From: Yersinia enterocolitica
GTDB taxonomy: Bacteria; Pseudomonadota; Gammaproteobacteria; Enterobacterales; Enterobacteriaceae
Assembly: GCA_002082245.2 (NCBI GenBank)
Contig: NBTC02000002.1
Coordinates: forward strand, 3,100,001 to 3,164,000
Direction: 5' to 3'
DNA: 64,000 nt
Shown: one piece after another, positions 1 to 12,420 of the stretch
Layout: each line of letters starts with the position of its first letter
Numbering within the stretch: the first letter of the stretch is position 1
Notes under the pieces: model-generated
The model's database searches: none
Seen by the model: only the letters and a program-made list of their open reading frames with translations
What the model was told of the DNA's origin: nothing
Position numbers and translations under genes: made by a program

Positions 1-2342
1 GTCCATTCGTCCGAATGGCGATATAGCGTATCAACCTGCTCCTGAGTATCCACATAGCTGCGATAATCAGCCAATAGCTGGTAGTGATCACCAAAATTAA
101 CCAGTGAATCGAACAGGCTGGTATAGCGTTTAGGGTCTTCGGGACTAAAGGTGCCCGTCGCCATTTGCGTCAATGCCAGATGCAATTCAGGATCTTCATC
201 GTAATATTTCCGTGGGTTATAACCATTGTTACGCAGCACCTCGACCTGTTCGGTGGTATTGCCGAAGATAAAGATATTCTCCTCACCCACATGTTCGCGG
301 ATCTCGACGTTAGCCCCATCCAATGTGCCAATGGTCAGCGCCCCGTTGAGGGCAAACTTCATATTACTGGTACCCGAAGCCTCGGTTCCCGCCAGAGAAA
401 TCTGTTCCGATAGGTCAGCCGCCGGAATGATCAACTGCGCCAGACTCACGCTATAGTTTGGAATAAATACTACTTTCAGTAGGTTATTAATCCGAGGGTC
501 ATTGTTGATTACCTTCGCTACGTCGTTGATCAATCGAATGATTTGCTTAGCATTGTAATACGCTGATGCCGCTTTACCGGCAAAAATTACCACGCGCGGC
601 ACCCACTTCTCATTCGGTGCTTCGAGAATACGGTTATAGCGGGTGATAACATGCAACACATTCAGCAATTGTCGTTTGTACTCATGAATACGTTTGATTT
701 GCACATCAAACAACGCGCCCGGATTGACCACAATATTCAATTTTTCAGCAATATAAGCCGCCAGCCGTTTTTTGTTCTCCAGCTTGGCCTTTTGCAATGC
801 CTGCAAGAAGCTGGGGTAATCGAGGTTTTTTTCCAGCTCACTGAGTTGGCTCAGATCAGTCCGCCAATTGTGACCAATACTCTCATCCAATACCGTAGCC
901 AGTGGTCGGTTAGCCAACCCCAGCCAGCGCCGTGGCGTCACCCCATTGGTTTTATTGCAGAAGCGATTAGGGAAAATGTGAGCGAAATCGGCAAACAGTG
1001 ACTGCACCATGAGTTCAGAGTGCAAAGCAGACACACCGTTAACTTTATGGCTGGCGATCACCGCAAGCCATGCCATACGGACCTTCCGCCCATGGGTTTC
1101 ATCAATAATAGAGACTCGTGGCAACAGTTCTGGTTCAGACGGATATTGTTCCTGCACCAGTTTGAGGAAGTGATCATTGATATCAAAAATGATTTGCAGA
1201 TGGCGCGGTAAGATTTTGCCAATCATGTCAATTGGCCAGGTTTCCAGCGCTTCGGTCATCAGCGTGTGATTGGTGTATGAGAACACCTGCTGCACCACGT
1301 CCCACGCATCCATCCAATTGAACTTATGTTCGTCGATCAACAGACGCATCATTTCAGGAATGGAAAGGACCGGGTGAGTATCATTGAGATGAATAGCAAT
1401 CTTATCTGCCAGATTATCGAACGTCTGATGCATGGTCCAGTGGCGGCTGAGGATATCCTGTACCGTCGCCGACACTAAAAAGTACTCTTGTCGCAAACGT
1501 AATTCACGGCCGGAATAGGTAGAATCATCGGGATACAACACTCGTGATACGTTTTCTGAATGGTTTTTATCTTCAACCGCAGCAAAGTAATCACCCTGAT
1601 TGAATTTGCCCAAATTGATTTCATTACTGGCCTGCGCAGACCATAAGCGCAGTGTATTAGTTGCATCCGTATCAAAGCCAGGGATGATTTGATCATAAGC
1701 ACAGGCGAGGATTTCTTCGGTTTCCAGCCAGCGAGTTTTGCTGCCTTCCTGCTGAATTCGGCCACCGAAGCGCACTTTATAGCGGGTATTATGGCGTGGG
1801 AATTCCCAGGCATTACCATATTCCAGCCAGTTATCTGGCGACTCCATCTGTTGGCCATCCACTATTTTCTGGCTGAACATGCCATATTCGTAGCGGATGC
1901 CGTAGCCTCGGCCCGGTAGTGCCAGTGTTGCCAGTGAGTCCAGAAAACACGCCGCCAGACGGCCTAAGCCACCATTGCCAAGCCCAGGGTCGTTTTCTTC
2001 TTGCAACAGCTCTGACAGATTGAGGCCCATCTCATCCAGCGCCTGTTCGATATCTTCATAAATACCCATAGATAACAGTGCATTAGAGAGGGTTCGCCCC
2101 AATAAAAACTCCATCGACAGATAGTAAACCTGACGAACGTCTTGTGATAATTGTGCGCGGTTAGAGCGTAGCCAGCGTTCTACCATCCGATCCCGTACCG
2201 CAAATAATGTCGCATTCAGCCAATCGTGCTGAGTCGCAATCGAGGGATCTTTGCCGACAATAAACATCAATTTGTAGGCAATCGAGTGTTTCAGCGCATC
2301 CACACTGACAACGGGTGAGGTATAACTGAACGGTGATGTCAT
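1..2342 (-). CDS. glgP: Glycogen phosphorylase GlgP (C-terminus cut by window edge)
   Basis: Releases glucose-1-phosphate from the non-reducing ends of glycogen; a cytosolic, pyridoxal-phosphate-dependent GT35 enzyme. The reading frame is open from ATG at 2342 to the left edge, giving 780 codons. The N-terminus ([20 protein letters not shown], then [16 protein letters not shown] and [18 protein letters not shown]) matches E. coli GlgP rather than MalP. At the edge the frame reads [19 protein letters not shown], which lies about 35 residues before the end in the 815-residue E. coli protein, so only a short tail, including the stop, is missing. It is the last gene of the glgBXCAP operon, 38 nt after glgA. 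Identity is confident; the very C-terminus is not visible. Confidence 0.95.
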   Translation of the reverse strand, partial: MTSPFSYTSPVVSVDALKHSIAYKLMFIVGKDPSIATQHDWLNATLFAVRDRMVERWLRSNRAQLSQDVRQVYYLSMEFLLGRTLSNALLSMGIYEDIEQALDEMGLNLSELLQEENDPGLGNGGLGRLAACFLDSLATLALPGRGYGIRYEYGMFSQKIVDGQQMESPDNWLEYGNAWEFPRHNTRYKVRFGGRIQQEGSKTRWLETEEILACAYDQIIPGFDTDATNTLRLWSAQASNEINLGKFNQGDYFAAVEDKNHSENVSRVLYPDDSTYSGRELRLRQEYFLVSATVQDILSRHWTMHQTFDNLADKIAIHLNDTHPVLSIPEMMRLLIDEHKFNWMDAWDVVQQVFSYTNHTLMTEALETWPIDMIGKILPRHLQIIFDINDHFLKLVQEQYPSEPELLPRVSIIDETHGRKVRMAWLAVIASHKVNGVSALHSELMVQSLFADFAHIFPNRFCNKTNGVTPRRWLGLANRPLATVLDESIGHNWRTDLSQLSELEKNLDYPSFLQALQKAKLENKKRLAAYIAEKLNIVVNPGALFDVQIKRIHEYKRQLLNVLHVITRYNRILEAPNEKWVPRVVIFAGKAASAYYNAKQIIRLINDVAKVINNDPRINNLLKVVFIPNYSVSLAQLIIPAADLSEQISLAGTEASGTSNMKFALNGALTIGTLDGANVEIREHVGEENIFIFGNTTEQVEVLRNNGYNPRKYYDEDPELHLALTQMATGTFSPEDPKRYTSLFDSLVNFGDHYQLLADYRSYVDTQEQVDTLYRHSDEW

Positions 2343-2380
2343 AGCGGTTTTCCCAATTCGTGGTTACAACAAATCGACAA

Positions 2381-3811
2381 CTAGAGACGCCGATAAAGTG
2401 ACAGATATTGACCAGCAGCTACTTGCCAACCAAAGTCCAACCCCATTGCATGGCGCTGAACATGACGCCAATGTTTTGGCCGGCTCCACAGAACAAAAGC
2501 ACGGCGAATTGCCCGCACCAATGCCTGCGCATCGCATTCATCAAACACAAACCCCGAGGCGCTGCCATCCGCCAGATTTTCCAGCGCGCAATCCACCACG
2601 GTATCTGCCAACCCGCCCGTATGCCGGACCAGTGGCAAAGTGCCATATTTCAAACCATACAACTGCGTTAACCCACAAGGTTCAAAACGGCTAGGCACCA
2701 GAATCACATCCGCACCGGCAATAATTCGGTGAGAAAATGCCTCGTGATAACCAATTTGTACCCCAACCTGGCCGGAATAGTCTGCCGCTGCCGCCAAAAA
2801 CTCCTCTTGTAGAATGGCATCCCCCGCCCCCAAGACCGCCAGTTGCCCACCTAGTTTCAGTAATTCAGGCAAAGCTTCCAGCACCAAATCCAACCCTTTT
2901 TGCTCGGTCAATCTACTGACCACGGCAAAAATAGGTTTCTTATCCGTCACCTCCAACCCCATCGTGGTTTGCAGATGCACTTTATTCACCGCTTTCTGCT
3001 GCAGGTTCTCTATGTCATAGCAGGCGTGCAGCAAGGTATCGCTCTGTGGGTCCCAAATGGCGCTATCCACCCCATTGAGGATGCCGGTCAAACGCCCCTG
3101 ACTGGCTCGTTCTTGCAGCAGCCCTTCCATGCCGTAACCAAAAGCAGGTTGGGTAATTTCTTTGGCATAGGTCGGGCTGACAGTAGTGACATGATCAGCA
3201 AAGAACAGCCCAGCTTTCAGATAGGAAATTTGACCGTAGAACTCCAACCCGTACATTTGGAAAAATGCGGCGGGGAGTTGTAACTCAGCCAAATGGTACC
3301 CAGCAAATAGCCCCTGATAGGCCAGATTATGGACGGTAAATACTGATCGTGCCGGTCTACCACGCGCCGCCAGATAAGCACAGGCCAGCCCAGCGTGCCA
3401 ATCATGGGCATGCACCACATCGGGACGCCAGAAACCATCCAGCCCGCAGGCCAGCTCACACGCCATCCATCCCAGCAAGGCAAAGCGGCGATAGTTATCG
3501 GCGTAAGCATGCAACGACTGGTCGTGATAAGGGCTGCCAGCGCGGTCATATAACCCCGGAGCATCAATAAGATAGATACCAATGCCCTGATAATGGCCGT
3601 AGCGCAGAGAAACCCGTCCGGCAAAGGTGTCTATCTCCCTAACCAGCACGGTGTCTGGTATTCCACGACGCAAATCAGGGAAGCCCGGTAGCATGACCCG
3701 AACATCGGCCCCTTCAGCAATTTGTGCGGCAGGTAAAGCGCCAACAACATCAGCCAATCCCCCTGTTTTCAACAAAGGAAATAGCTCAGAACATACGTGT
3801 AAGACCCGCAT
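2381..3811 (-). CDS. glgA: Glycogen synthase GlgA
   Basis: Transfers glucose from ADP-glucose to the growing alpha-1,4-glucan chain (GT5 family, cytosolic). The 476-residue product has the N-terminal ADP-glucose-binding motif KTGGL at residues 15-19, [11 protein letters not shown] in the middle of the N-domain, and the C-domain signature [19 protein letters not shown] place the start at the ATG beginning [12 protein letters not shown]: it has an AGGAG ribosome site 7 nt upstream and matches the E. coli start and length (477 residues). A longer reading from an ATG 15 nt upstream would put that ribosome site inside the gene. It lies between glgC (37 nt upstream) and glgP (38 nt downstream). Confidence 0.97.
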   Translation of the reverse strand: MRVLHVCSELFPLLKTGGLADVVGALPAAQIAEGADVRVMLPGFPDLRRGIPDTVLVREIDTFAGRVSLRYGHYQGIGIYLIDAPGLYDRAGSPYHDQSLHAYADNYRRFALLGWMACELACGLDGFWRPDVVHAHDWHAGLACAYLAARGRPARSVFTVHNLAYQGLFAGYHLAELQLPAAFFQMYGLEFYGQISYLKAGLFFADHVTTVSPTYAKEITQPAFGYGMEGLLQERASQGRLTGILNGVDSAIWDPQSDTLLHACYDIENLQQKAVNKVHLQTTMGLEVTDKKPIFAVVSRLTEQKGLDLVLEALPELLKLGGQLAVLGAGDAILQEEFLAAAADYSGQVGVQIGYHEAFSHRIIAGADVILVPSRFEPCGLTQLYGLKYGTLPLVRHTGGLADTVVDCALENLADGSASGFVFDECDAQALVRAIRRAFVLWSRPKHWRHVQRHAMGLDFGWQVAAGQYLSLYRRL

Positions 3812-3848
3812 CGTGACTCCTGACACCTATCGGATAAATAAAATAGCC

Positions 3849-5141
3849 CTATTTGACGTTGACGGCTAATTTCGCCAGCATCGCACGGGTCACTAGCACC
3901 ACCCCGCCCTCCGAACGATAAAAACGGGCGCTATCTTCATCGGCGTTCTCCCCGATAACCATCCCTTCAGGTATGTGACAGGCGCGATCAATAATGCAGC
4001 GGCGTAAACGGCACGAGCGACCAACATTGACATCAGGCAGCAATACCGTGGAATCAATGGTACAGAACGAGTTCACCCGAACCCGAGGGAACAACACCGA
4101 ATGCACCACTACCGAGCCAGAAACAATACAGCCACCGGAGACCAGCGAGTTCATGGTCATGCCATGGCTACCGGAGCGATCCTGAACAAACTTAGCCGGC
4201 GGCAACGGCTCCATATGGGTACGGATTGGCCAGGCACGGTCATACATATCCAGCTCTGGTGTGACCGATGCCAAATCCAGGTTGGCCCGCCAGTAGGCAT
4301 CCAATGTCCCAACATCACGCCAATAAGGTGGCAATTCGGCATTGGAGGTCACGCAGGAGAGATCAAACGGATGTGCCCAAGCCGCCTTCTGTTCGGTAAG
4401 TTTGGGAATCAAATCTTTACCAAAATCATGGGTAGAGCCAGGGGTATTCATATCTTCTTCTAATAACTTGAACAGATAATTGGCATTAAAAATATAGATC
4501 CCCATACTGGCTAACGCCATATCAGGCCGTCCAGGCATTGAAGGCGGGTTCGCAGGTTTTTCAAAGAAAGCCGTTATCTGGTAATCCTCGTCCACCTCCA
4601 TTACCCCAAATTCATTGGCCTCGTTAATGGGTACCGGGATACAAGCAACGGTGCACTCAGCGCCTTTCTCTACGTGGTCGATGAGCATGCGCGAGTAATC
4701 CATCTTGTAGATGTGGTCACCGGCCAGAATGACCACATATTCCGCCTCATAGCGGCGGATAATATCCAGGTTTTGATAAACCGCATCCGCAGTACCTTTG
4801 TACCAATGCTCGGTGCTCAAACGTTGTTGGGCAGGCAATAAATCAACAAACTCGTTCATCTCCTCGTTGAGGAATGACCAGCCACGTTGAATATGCTGCA
4901 CCAGAGTATGAGACTGGTACTGGGTGATGACACCGATACGGCGGATACCTGAATTCAGGCAGTTAGATAGCGCAAAATCGATGATACGGAACTTGCCGCC
5001 AAAATGTACCGCCGGTTTGGCACGGGTGGCGGTCAAATCTTTCAGACGAGAACCACGACCTCCGGCCAGAATCAGCGCTACAGATTTATTCGGTAATTGT
5101 CTGGCTAACATCAATGGGTCTTTATTTTCGAATTTAACCAT
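3849..5141 (-). CDS. glgC: Glucose-1-phosphate adenylyltransferase GlgC
   Basis: Makes ADP-glucose from ATP and glucose-1-phosphate, the committed and allosterically controlled step of bacterial glycogen synthesis. The 430-residue protein has the nucleotidyltransferase motif [11 protein letters not shown] at residues 23-33, the glucose-1-phosphate site region (FEKPANPP, near residue 190), and a C-terminal left-handed beta-helix with hexapeptide-like repeats where the allosteric site forms in this family. The N-terminal Lys/Arg-rich stretch typical of the fructose-1,6-bisphosphate-activated enterobacterial enzymes is present. The gap to the upstream glgX is only 10 nt, supporting co-transcription. 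Confidence 0.97.
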   Translation of the reverse strand: MVKFENKDPLMLARQLPNKSVALILAGGRGSRLKDLTATRAKPAVHFGGKFRIIDFALSNCLNSGIRRIGVITQYQSHTLVQHIQRGWSFLNEEMNEFVDLLPAQQRLSTEHWYKGTADAVYQNLDIIRRYEAEYVVILAGDHIYKMDYSRMLIDHVEKGAECTVACIPVPINEANEFGVMEVDEDYQITAFFEKPANPPSMPGRPDMALASMGIYIFNANYLFKLLEEDMNTPGSTHDFGKDLIPKLTEQKAAWAHPFDLSCVTSNAELPPYWRDVGTLDAYWRANLDLASVTPELDMYDRAWPIRTHMEPLPPAKFVQDRSGSHGMTMNSLVSGGCIVSGSVVVHSVLFPRVRVNSFCTIDSTVLLPDVNVGRSCRLRRCIIDRACHIPEGMVIGENADEDSARFYRSEGGVVLVTRAMLAKLAVNVK

Positions 5142-5151
5142 GGCTGACTCC

Positions 5152-7140
5152 TTAAGATTTCAGTACGAGCACGCAAATGTCATGCGCGGCTCCGTTCCAT
5201 ACGGTGAATGATTCCATCTGATCTGACGGCCCAAAAGGAGGGATAACCTCCCATTCCCCCGTAGGTAACTGTATTTCACATTCTTGACCAGTGGCGTTAA
5301 TCACCACCAGCCAGCGCTGAGACAACAGAATTTGCAGCTGTTTCTGGCAGCCATGTTCCCAAGCTGCATCACTCAGCACTTGCCCCTGACTATCCAGCCA
5401 TTGCACATTGCCATCACCCTCCTGCCACCATGCGTCCTTAATCAGGGCCGGAATTTGCTGGCGTAACCGGATAAGATCGGCGGTAAATGTCATTAATGAA
5501 CGATCCGCACTGCCCCAGTCGAGCCAGGTGAGGATGTTGTTCTGACAATATGCATTGTTATTACCTTGCTGGCTGTGACCATGCTCGTCACCGGCCAGTA
5601 ACATTGGCGTTCCCTGCGAGAGTAATAAGCTGGCCAACAATGCCCGCTGACAAGACTTACGCCGTTGCCAGATAGCCTCATCAGCCACCAACCCTTCGCT
5701 ACCAAAATTATTACTAAGATTGTTATCACTGCCATCACGGTTTTCCTCACCATTGATTTGATTGTGCTTTTGGTTAAAACACAGCAAATCCTGCAAAGTA
5801 AAACCATCATGGGCGGTAATTTGATTGATACTGGCGGAAGGCAAACGCCCCCGCTGTTGGAAAAGATTGCTTGAAGCGGCAAAGTGCTGAGCAAATAGTC
5901 CCAGCGGTAAGTCATCCCTTAACCAGAAACGGCGCATCGCATCACGATACTGGTCATTCCATTCACTAAAACCGGTAGGGAAGTTACCCAATTGATAGCC
6001 TCCCAGACCAATATCCCAAGGCTCGGCAATCATTTTGCAGGCACGCAGCCGCTCATCGGCAGCCAGCGCGGTAAATAAAGGGGCATGTTGGTCAAAAGCC
6101 GGCGTGCGGCCCAGAACGGTACCCAGATCAAAGCGGAAGCCGTCAACATGGCAGCTATCGAGCCAATGATGCAGGCAGTCGATAACCCACTGCATGACAT
6201 TAGGATGATTAAGCCGCAGCGTATTGCCGCAGCCAGTCATGTTGTCGTATTCACCGTCAGGAGTGAGCCAGTAATAGCTAGCATTGTCGATACCGCGCTG
6301 GCACAGGGTTGGGCCAAAAATATCCAATTCGGCGCTGTGATTGAACACCACATCGAGAATCACTTCGATACCCGCTTTATGTAACGCTTTGACCGCATCC
6401 CGCAGCTCTCGCAGCGGAGATATGCCGTCACGGCCCGAGGCATAGTCAGGATCAACGGCATAAGGCGCTAGCACGTTATAGCCCCAATAATTACCCAGTC
6501 CCATCTTCTGTAAACGAGGTTCATCGACGTGGAATTGCACCGGTAACAACTCCAGTGTGGTAATGCCCATGTCTTGCAAATAGGTAATCATGACGGGATG
6601 AGCTAACGCCGCATAGCTACCACGCAGATCAGCCGGAATATCAGGGTGCAGTTTGGTTAAGCCGCGTACATGGGCTTCATAAATCACGGTATTGCCCCAA
6701 GGAATAGCCGGTGACTTATCCTCCTGCCAGTCATATTCTTCATGTACCACAATGCACTTAGGTAAGGCGGCAGCACTGTCGCGCTCATCGGGCTGATTAA
6801 CCCCCCCCTCCAAGCTTGGATCATCCGCCACTTTGCGATCTAATGCATGGGCACCGGGGTCTATCAATAATTTATGTGGGTTAAAACGATGTCCTTGTTG
6901 TGGGTCAAATGGCCCGCTGACCCGATAACCATAGCGCTGCCCCGGTTTACCTCCAGGCAGATAGCCATGCCAGATATCACCACTGCGGGCGGGCAAGGCA
7001 ATCCTCAATTCTTGGTTATTGTCATCAAACAGACACAGTTCGACCTGTTCAGCATGGGCTGAAAACAGCGTGAAATTTATCCCAGCCCCATCAAAATGGG
7101 CACCAATCGGTGTCGGGGAACCACGGGTAAGGCCAGTCAT
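5152..7140 (-). CDS. glgX: Glycogen debranching enzyme GlgX
   Basis: Hydrolyses the alpha-1,6 bonds of limit-dextrin branches left by GlgP (GH13_11, isoamylase type). The product has 662 residues with an N-terminal CBM48-type domain (about 1-110) and a GH13 barrel. Catalytic motifs are visible: [14 protein letters not shown] (nucleophile Asp), MIAEPWDIG (acid/base Glu) and [12 protein letters not shown] (third Asp). Its start lies 1 nt from the stop codon of glgB, so translation is probably coupled. The coding sequence contains a run of eight C at 6801-6808, unusual for this gene but in frame here. E. coli GlgX is 657 residues, so the length is normal. Confidence 0.96.
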   Translation of the reverse strand: MTGLTRGSPTPIGAHFDGAGINFTLFSAHAEQVELCLFDDNNQELRIALPARSGDIWHGYLPGGKPGQRYGYRVSGPFDPQQGHRFNPHKLLIDPGAHALDRKVADDPSLEGGVNQPDERDSAAALPKCIVVHEEYDWQEDKSPAIPWGNTVIYEAHVRGLTKLHPDIPADLRGSYAALAHPVMITYLQDMGITTLELLPVQFHVDEPRLQKMGLGNYWGYNVLAPYAVDPDYASGRDGISPLRELRDAVKALHKAGIEVILDVVFNHSAELDIFGPTLCQRGIDNASYYWLTPDGEYDNMTGCGNTLRLNHPNVMQWVIDCLHHWLDSCHVDGFRFDLGTVLGRTPAFDQHAPLFTALAADERLRACKMIAEPWDIGLGGYQLGNFPTGFSEWNDQYRDAMRRFWLRDDLPLGLFAQHFAASSNLFQQRGRLPSASINQITAHDGFTLQDLLCFNQKHNQINGEENRDGSDNNLSNNFGSEGLVADEAIWQRRKSCQRALLASLLLSQGTPMLLAGDEHGHSQQGNNNAYCQNNILTWLDWGSADRSLMTFTADLIRLRQQIPALIKDAWWQEGDGNVQWLDSQGQVLSDAAWEHGCQKQLQILLSQRWLVVINATGQECEIQLPTGEWEVIPPFGPSDQMESFTVWNGAAHDICVLVLKS

Positions 7141-7141
7141 C

Positions 7142-9325
7142 CTACCCCTCCCGTAACAGGTAAATAGTCGACAGTGGCGGTAGTGTTAACAACAATGAGT
7201 GCGCGTGGTTATGGCTACCGACATGCTGGCTATGGATCCCCCCCTGATTACCCAGATTGCTGCCACGGTAAAACTCAGAGTCAGAATTAAGTACTTCCCG
7301 ATAATGCCCTGCCTGCGGAATGCCCACACGGTAGTCATAACGCGGCACCGGTGTGAAATTACTGATGGCAATCAGTTCGCCACCATTCGCATCACGGCGC
7401 AAGAAAGCAAACACTGAGTTTTCGTGGTCATCTACCACCAGCCATTCAAAGCCATCGGGCTGATAATCCAATTCATAGAGTGGCGCATGTTGTTGATAGC
7501 AGTGGTTCAGGTCACGAACAAAACGCTGCACGCCACGGTGCCAGCCATTTTCATCATCCAGTAAATGCCAGTCCAGGCTGGTATCGAAATTCCACTCGCG
7601 CCCCTGCGCAAACTCGCAGCCCATAAACAGCAGTTTTTTACCGGGATGCGCCCACATAAACGCGTAATAGGCACGCAGGTTGGCGAATTTCTGCCAGGCA
7701 TCCCCCGGCATACGATCGAGCACCGAGCGCTTACCGTGCACCACTTCATCGTGGGAGATAGGCAAGATAAAGTTCTCGGTATAGGCGTACAACATCCCGA
7801 AAGTCATCAGATTATGGTGGTACTTGCGATGAATCGGATCACACTGCATGTAATTGAGCGTGTCATGCATCCAACCCATATTCCATTTATAGTTAAACCC
7901 TAATCCACCGGCATCGGGCGGTAATGTCACGCCAGGAAAATCGGTCGATTCCTCCGCCATCGTCACACCGCCAGGGCGCTCAACGCCGATGGTGTGATTG
8001 GTGTAACGCAGGAAAGCAATCGCTTCCAGATTTTCACGCCCGCCATAATAGTTAGGCACCCACTGCCCTTCAGCACGGCTATAATCGCGATAAATCATCG
8101 AAGCCACGGCATCAATACGCAATGCATCGATACCAAAACGTTCCATCCAGTAAAACGCATTGCCAGCCAAATAATTACGGACCTCATTACGACCATAGTT
8201 ATAAATCAGGGTATTCCAATCCTGGTGATAGCCTTCGCGCGGATCGGCATATTCATACAACGAGGTGCCATCAAACTGCATGAGCCCGTGTTCATCACTC
8301 GGGAAGTGGCCGGGAACCCAATCAAGGATGACGTTAATCCCCGCGGTATGGAATGCGGCAACAAAATCTTTGAAATCCTGCGGAGTACCAAAGCGGCGGG
8401 TCGGTGCATATAACCCGAGCGGCTGATAACCCCAGCTGCCATCAAATGGATGTTCGTTAATCGGCAGCAGCTCGACATGGGTAAACCCCATGTATTTAAC
8501 GTATTCAACCAATTGCTCAGCCAACTCGCCATAACTGAGCCAATAGTTATTATCGGTATGGCGGCGCCATGAACCGAGATGGACTTCATAGATAGAAACC
8601 GGTGAGCGCAAATCATTGGCTTTCTGTCTTGCTGGCGTATTTTGTACCACTTCAGGTAACGGGCTGACCAACGAGGCAGTTTCTGGCCGCATCTGAGCTT
8701 CAAATGCATAAGGGTCCGCTTTTAAGCGCACCTGATCATTACTGTCTATTATCTCAAATTTGTACAACTGGCCGGCTTGTACACCGGGCAGGAATAGCTC
8801 CCAAATACCATTTTCGCGCCGTAACCGCATCGGGTGGCGGCGACCATCCCAAAAGTTAAACTCCCCCACCACAGACACTCGTTTGGCATTAGGTGCCCAA
8901 ACGGCAAAACTGACCCCCGCGACTCCATCAAGGCTCATTAAATGCCCGCCCAGACGTTCATAAGGGCGTAGATGGGTGCCTTCGGCCAATAACCAACTGT
9001 CAATATCCTGCAATAACGTCCCGAATCGATAAGGATCTTCGATGATTTGGGGACTGTCTTGCCAAGTAACCGCTAATTGATAACGAAACGGGCTTTTACG
9101 ACGAGGAAGCTTCGCAATGAAAAAACCGCGCGGGTCTTCACTGGTCAACTGAGCAATGTTGCGCCCACTTTCCGTTTCGACCAGCCAGACTTCTTTTGCA
9201 TCTGGCAGCAAAGCGCATATCTGTAACCCTTGCGCAGTTTGGTGCATACCCAAAATGGAAAAGGGATCGGCATAATGGCCGGAAATAATCTGATTAATCA
9301 CCTGACGATCGGGAAGTACTGGCAT
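7142..9325 (-). CDS. glgB: 1,4-alpha-glucan branching enzyme GlgB
   Basis: Forms the alpha-1,6 branch points of glycogen (GH13_9). The 727-residue protein has two N-terminal beta domains (the N1 region and a CBM48 around 120-220), then the catalytic barrel with the consensus segments [16 protein letters not shown] and [11 protein letters not shown], which carry the Asp, Glu and Asp known from the E. coli enzyme (728 residues). It is the first gene of the operon; transcription must start in the gap at 9326-9824. The ATG at 9325 is preceded by an AGGAA ribosome site. Confidence 0.97.
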   Translation of the reverse strand: MPVLPDRQVINQIISGHYADPFSILGMHQTAQGLQICALLPDAKEVWLVETESGRNIAQLTSEDPRGFFIAKLPRRKSPFRYQLAVTWQDSPQIIEDPYRFGTLLQDIDSWLLAEGTHLRPYERLGGHLMSLDGVAGVSFAVWAPNAKRVSVVGEFNFWDGRRHPMRLRRENGIWELFLPGVQAGQLYKFEIIDSNDQVRLKADPYAFEAQMRPETASLVSPLPEVVQNTPARQKANDLRSPVSIYEVHLGSWRRHTDNNYWLSYGELAEQLVEYVKYMGFTHVELLPINEHPFDGSWGYQPLGLYAPTRRFGTPQDFKDFVAAFHTAGINVILDWVPGHFPSDEHGLMQFDGTSLYEYADPREGYHQDWNTLIYNYGRNEVRNYLAGNAFYWMERFGIDALRIDAVASMIYRDYSRAEGQWVPNYYGGRENLEAIAFLRYTNHTIGVERPGGVTMAEESTDFPGVTLPPDAGGLGFNYKWNMGWMHDTLNYMQCDPIHRKYHHNLMTFGMLYAYTENFILPISHDEVVHGKRSVLDRMPGDAWQKFANLRAYYAFMWAHPGKKLLFMGCEFAQGREWNFDTSLDWHLLDDENGWHRGVQRFVRDLNHCYQQHAPLYELDYQPDGFEWLVVDDHENSVFAFLRRDANGGELIAISNFTPVPRYDYRVGIPQAGHYREVLNSDSEFYRGSNLGNQGGIHSQHVGSHNHAHSLLLTLPPLSTIYLLREG

Positions 9326-9824
9326 GATTTCTTCCTATGATTAACGGCATGATTTTGAGCCGAATTCTGAACTCTGACAGCAGAACCGACCTTTTCATCA
9401 TGCAATCCATTTAGCGTTTAAAGAGTGACTAAGGTCAATGATTAACCAATTAGTTGATTTAATGCCCTAATACTCATTTTCTGACAGTAAAAGCTCGTCA
9501 GTTAATTTTTCTTACCCAAACTATAAGCATAGTCAAAGGCCGCCAAAAAAATCGGCTTACTATTAATGAAATTTTTTCTCATATGAATTAGCAAAAAAAA
9601 ACAGTGTTTAAACGGCGTAAGGCGTGCGTGAATGACGTAAAACCCTAAGTTAAGACGTAAAAACAGTGCGGATAACATCGGCCAGTAGAAATGCCCAAAA
9701 CAGGGAACTGAGCTGACGTTTGCCCATATAAGGCCCTTTTTGCTTAAAAGGGGTGACGGTTAAAACTTTCTGCGGCTAAATGTGGTTACAATAGCGGCAA
9801 GAATTAGCATTTGTGGTTATCAAT
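9326..9824. other. Divergent intergenic region between glgB and the btsS-like gene
   Basis: About 500 bp, AT-rich, without a credible gene. It must hold the glg operon promoter(s) reading left and the promoter of the histidine kinase reading right. A TACAAT at 9787-9792 is a possible -10 for the kinase but has no good -35 partner, so I do not call promoters. No clear operator was seen. Confidence 0.6.
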
Positions 9825-11522
9825 ATGGGCGTAAGCCAAGCCGAACTGATTTTCTCCCTGCTACAACAGATGTGTGTGTATCTGGTGATCGCCTATCTGT
9901 TAAGTAAAACACCGCTGTTTATTCCGTTAATGCAGGTTACCATTCGGCTGCCCCACAAACTGGTGTGCTATCTCACGTTTTCCATGTTTTGCATCATGGG
10001 CACCTATTTTGGTCTGCATATTGAGGACTCCATCGCCAATACCCGTGCTATCGGCGCTGTGTTAGGTGGTGTTTTGGGGGGGCCATCGGTCGGTTTTCTG
10101 GTAGGGCTGACGGGTGGGTTGCACCGTTACTCCATGGGTGGGATGACCGCCACCGCCTGTATGTTGTCTACCGTCGCTGAAGGGCTATTGGGTGGCTTCC
10201 TCCACAGCTATTTGATACGTAAAAACCGCCTTGACTTGCTGTTCCAGCCGCTGGTGGTTGCAGGCATTACGCTGGTCGCTGAAGTCCTGCAAATGTTAAT
10301 TATTTTGGCCGTTGCTCGCCCATTCCATGAAGCTGTCGAGTTGGTCGGAAACATTGCCCTGCCGATGATGATCACCAATACCATTGGTGCTGCCATGTTT
10401 ATGCGTATCTTATTGGACCGGCGGGCTATTTTCGAAAAATACACCACCGCCTTCTCAGCCAAAGCATTACAAATTGCCGCACGGGCGGAGGGGCAACTAC
10501 GCCATGGTTTTGACCAACAAAACAGTATGCGGGTGGCGCGTATCTTGTATGAGGAACTGGGCGTTGGCGCGGTGGCAATTACCGACCGCGAGAAGCTGCT
10601 GGCATTTATCGGTACTGGCGCCGACCATCACCTTGTGGGGAGTGCTATCACCTCAGACCATACCCACCGGGCGATTGAGTTGAATCAGGTGGTTTATGCC
10701 GATGGCAATGCCGTCCCTTATACCTGCTCTATTTCACCTAATTGCAAACTGGGTTCCACGTTAGTTATCCCACTACGCGGTGAAGAGCATCGGGTGATTG
10801 GCAGCATCAAGCTGTATGAACCAAAAAGTAAATTGTTCTCCAGTATCAACCGCACATTGGGTGAAGGTATTGCTCACCTGCTGTCCGCCCAGATTCTGGC
10901 GGGTGAATTTGAACAACAGAAACAGCTATTGGCACAATCAGAAATCAAGCTACTGCACGCGCAAGTAAATCCTCACTTCCTCTTTAACGCACTGAATACC
11001 CTGTCAGTAGTAATCCGCCGTAATCCAGACCATGCCCGCAAGCTAGTGCTTTCTTTGTCGACATTTTTCCGTAAGAACCTCAAGCGCAGCCATGATGTGG
11101 TCACGCTGAGCGATGAAATTGAACATGTGAATGCTTATCTGGAAATAGAAAAGGCACGTTTTGCCGACCGCCTCTCCGTTGAGATCTCATTACCTGATGA
11201 ATTGATGGAAGCGCGTTTACCGGCTTTTTCCCTGCAACCCGTGGTCGAAAATGCCATCAAACACGGCATAGCGCAGATGTTCAATAACGGGCGCATCACC
11301 TTGCACGGTAAGCTCGAGGGCAATACGTTGATACTGGAAGTGGAAGACAATGCTGGTTTGTATCAACCGCAACCAAACGGCGATGGGCTGGGGATGAATC
11401 TGGTAGACCGGCGAATTAAAGTCCGCTATGGCAACGAATATGGTGTCACCGCCCTAAGCGAGGCAGATAAATTCACGCGCATTACACTTAAATTGCCCTT
11501 TATCACCGCGAGTGAGGGTTAA
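9825..11522 (+). CDS. btsS: BtsS/YehU-type sensor histidine kinase (LytS family)
   Basis: An inner-membrane sensor kinase of the 5TMR-LYT / GAF / His_kinase type. E. coli BtsS senses extracellular pyruvate and signals to the LytTR regulator BtsR. The N-terminal half is a multi-span membrane domain, beginning LLQQMCVYLVIAYLLSKTPL and ending near residue 200. A GAF-like domain follows (about 220-350), then the kinase core with the phospho-acceptor motif VNPHFLFNALNT, the N box VVENAIKHG and the G box GLGMNLVDRR. I start at ATG 9825 because it gives the E. coli length (565 versus about 561); a GTG at 9813 would add four residues. Unlike E. coli, no response regulator gene follows: the next gene is convergent budR, 10 nt away. 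Confidence 0.88.
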   Translation: MGVSQAELIFSLLQQMCVYLVIAYLLSKTPLFIPLMQVTIRLPHKLVCYLTFSMFCIMGTYFGLHIEDSIANTRAIGAVLGGVLGGPSVGFLVGLTGGLHRYSMGGMTATACMLSTVAEGLLGGFLHSYLIRKNRLDLLFQPLVVAGITLVAEVLQMLIILAVARPFHEAVELVGNIALPMMITNTIGAAMFMRILLDRRAIFEKYTTAFSAKALQIAARAEGQLRHGFDQQNSMRVARILYEELGVGAVAITDREKLLAFIGTGADHHLVGSAITSDHTHRAIELNQVVYADGNAVPYTCSISPNCKLGSTLVIPLRGEEHRVIGSIKLYEPKSKLFSSINRTLGEGIAHLLSAQILAGEFEQQKQLLAQSEIKLLHAQVNPHFLFNALNTLSVVIRRNPDHARKLVLSLSTFFRKNLKRSHDVVTLSDEIEHVNAYLEIEKARFADRLSVEISLPDELMEARLPAFSLQPVVENAIKHGIAQMFNNGRITLHGKLEGNTLILEVEDNAGLYQPQPNGDGLGMNLVDRRIKVRYGNEYGVTALSEADKFTRITLKLPFITASEG

Positions 11523-11532
11523 CAACGGTTAA

Positions 11533-12420
11533 TTACTTACCCGTGCGGGCAATGATACTCACCATATTAAGTACCGCGGCAGAGCGCTCATGCCGCCGCC
11601 ATGCCAGTGTAATCTTGGTTTTTAGCAAACTATCGTCAATCTCATGATAAGTAACATTATTCGTCTGAATAGTTGTCAGTGAGCGAGGCACGATAGTAAA
11701 ACCAAAGCCTGCCGACACCATCCCTATGGCAGACACCAACTGGGGGGATTGTTGCCCCAGCTCCGGCTTAAATCCGGCACGGTAGCAAGCGCTGATAATG
11801 GTATCAAACAATCCGGGAGCCACTTCGCGAGGGAAAGTAATCAGCTTTTCATGCTGTATCGCTTGCAGATTGATTTGTGGGCAGCGATGCAACTGATGGT
11901 TATGGGGCAGTACCAGCAACATATCTTCCTCCACCAGCACCTTACAGGTGAATTCATTACTGGCATCACATGGCTGACGGATAAAAGCCACATCAATGCG
12001 TTCGTTATGCAAATCATTCATTAACACCGGCATGGTCTTTTCACTGGGTGACAATATCACCTCAGGATATTTATCCCGATAGGCGTGGAGTAGGCGCAAT
12101 ACCAAGGGCTGGAAGGCTGTCGAGCTGGCAAAACCTACCCGCAACTTACCCGTCTCCCCGCGCGCGATACTTTTAGCTCGCTCTATCGCTTCATCCGTAA
12201 GCGTCAATATATGACAGGCATCCACATAGAACGCTTTCCCTGCATCAGTCAGTTCAACACCGCGCGTGAGCCGACGTAGCAGTGGTGTCCCGATCTCCCG
12301 CTCTAGCTTTTGAATTTGCTGACTTAGTGGTGGCTGAGAGATACCCAGCTTTTCAGCCGCCCGGGTGAAATGGCGGGCTGAAGCAACCGCAGCAAAATAT
12401 CGTAGATAACGTAGTTCCAT
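11533..12420 (-). CDS. budR: LysR-type regulator of acetoin synthesis (BudR/AlsR-like)
   Basis: A 295-residue LysR-family activator with the winged-helix domain at residues 1-60 (FTRAAEKLGISQPPLSQQIQ) and a type 2 periplasmic-binding-like effector domain. It is divergent from budA with about 115 bp between them, the classical arrangement of AlsR/BudR with the alpha-acetolactate decarboxylase/synthase operon, which it activates in response to acetate and low pH in relatives. Function is assigned from family and position; the effector is not visible in the sequence. Confidence 0.85.
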   Translation of the reverse strand: MELRYLRYFAAVASARHFTRAAEKLGISQPPLSQQIQKLEREIGTPLLRRLTRGVELTDAGKAFYVDACHILTLTDEAIERAKSIARGETGKLRVGFASSTAFQPLVLRLLHAYRDKYPEVILSPSEKTMPVLMNDLHNERIDVAFIRQPCDASNEFTCKVLVEEDMLLVLPHNHQLHRCPQINLQAIQHEKLITFPREVAPGLFDTIISACYRAGFKPELGQQSPQLVSAIGMVSAGFGFTIVPRSLTTIQTNNVTYHEIDDSLLKTKITLAWRRHERSAAVLNMVSIIARTGK

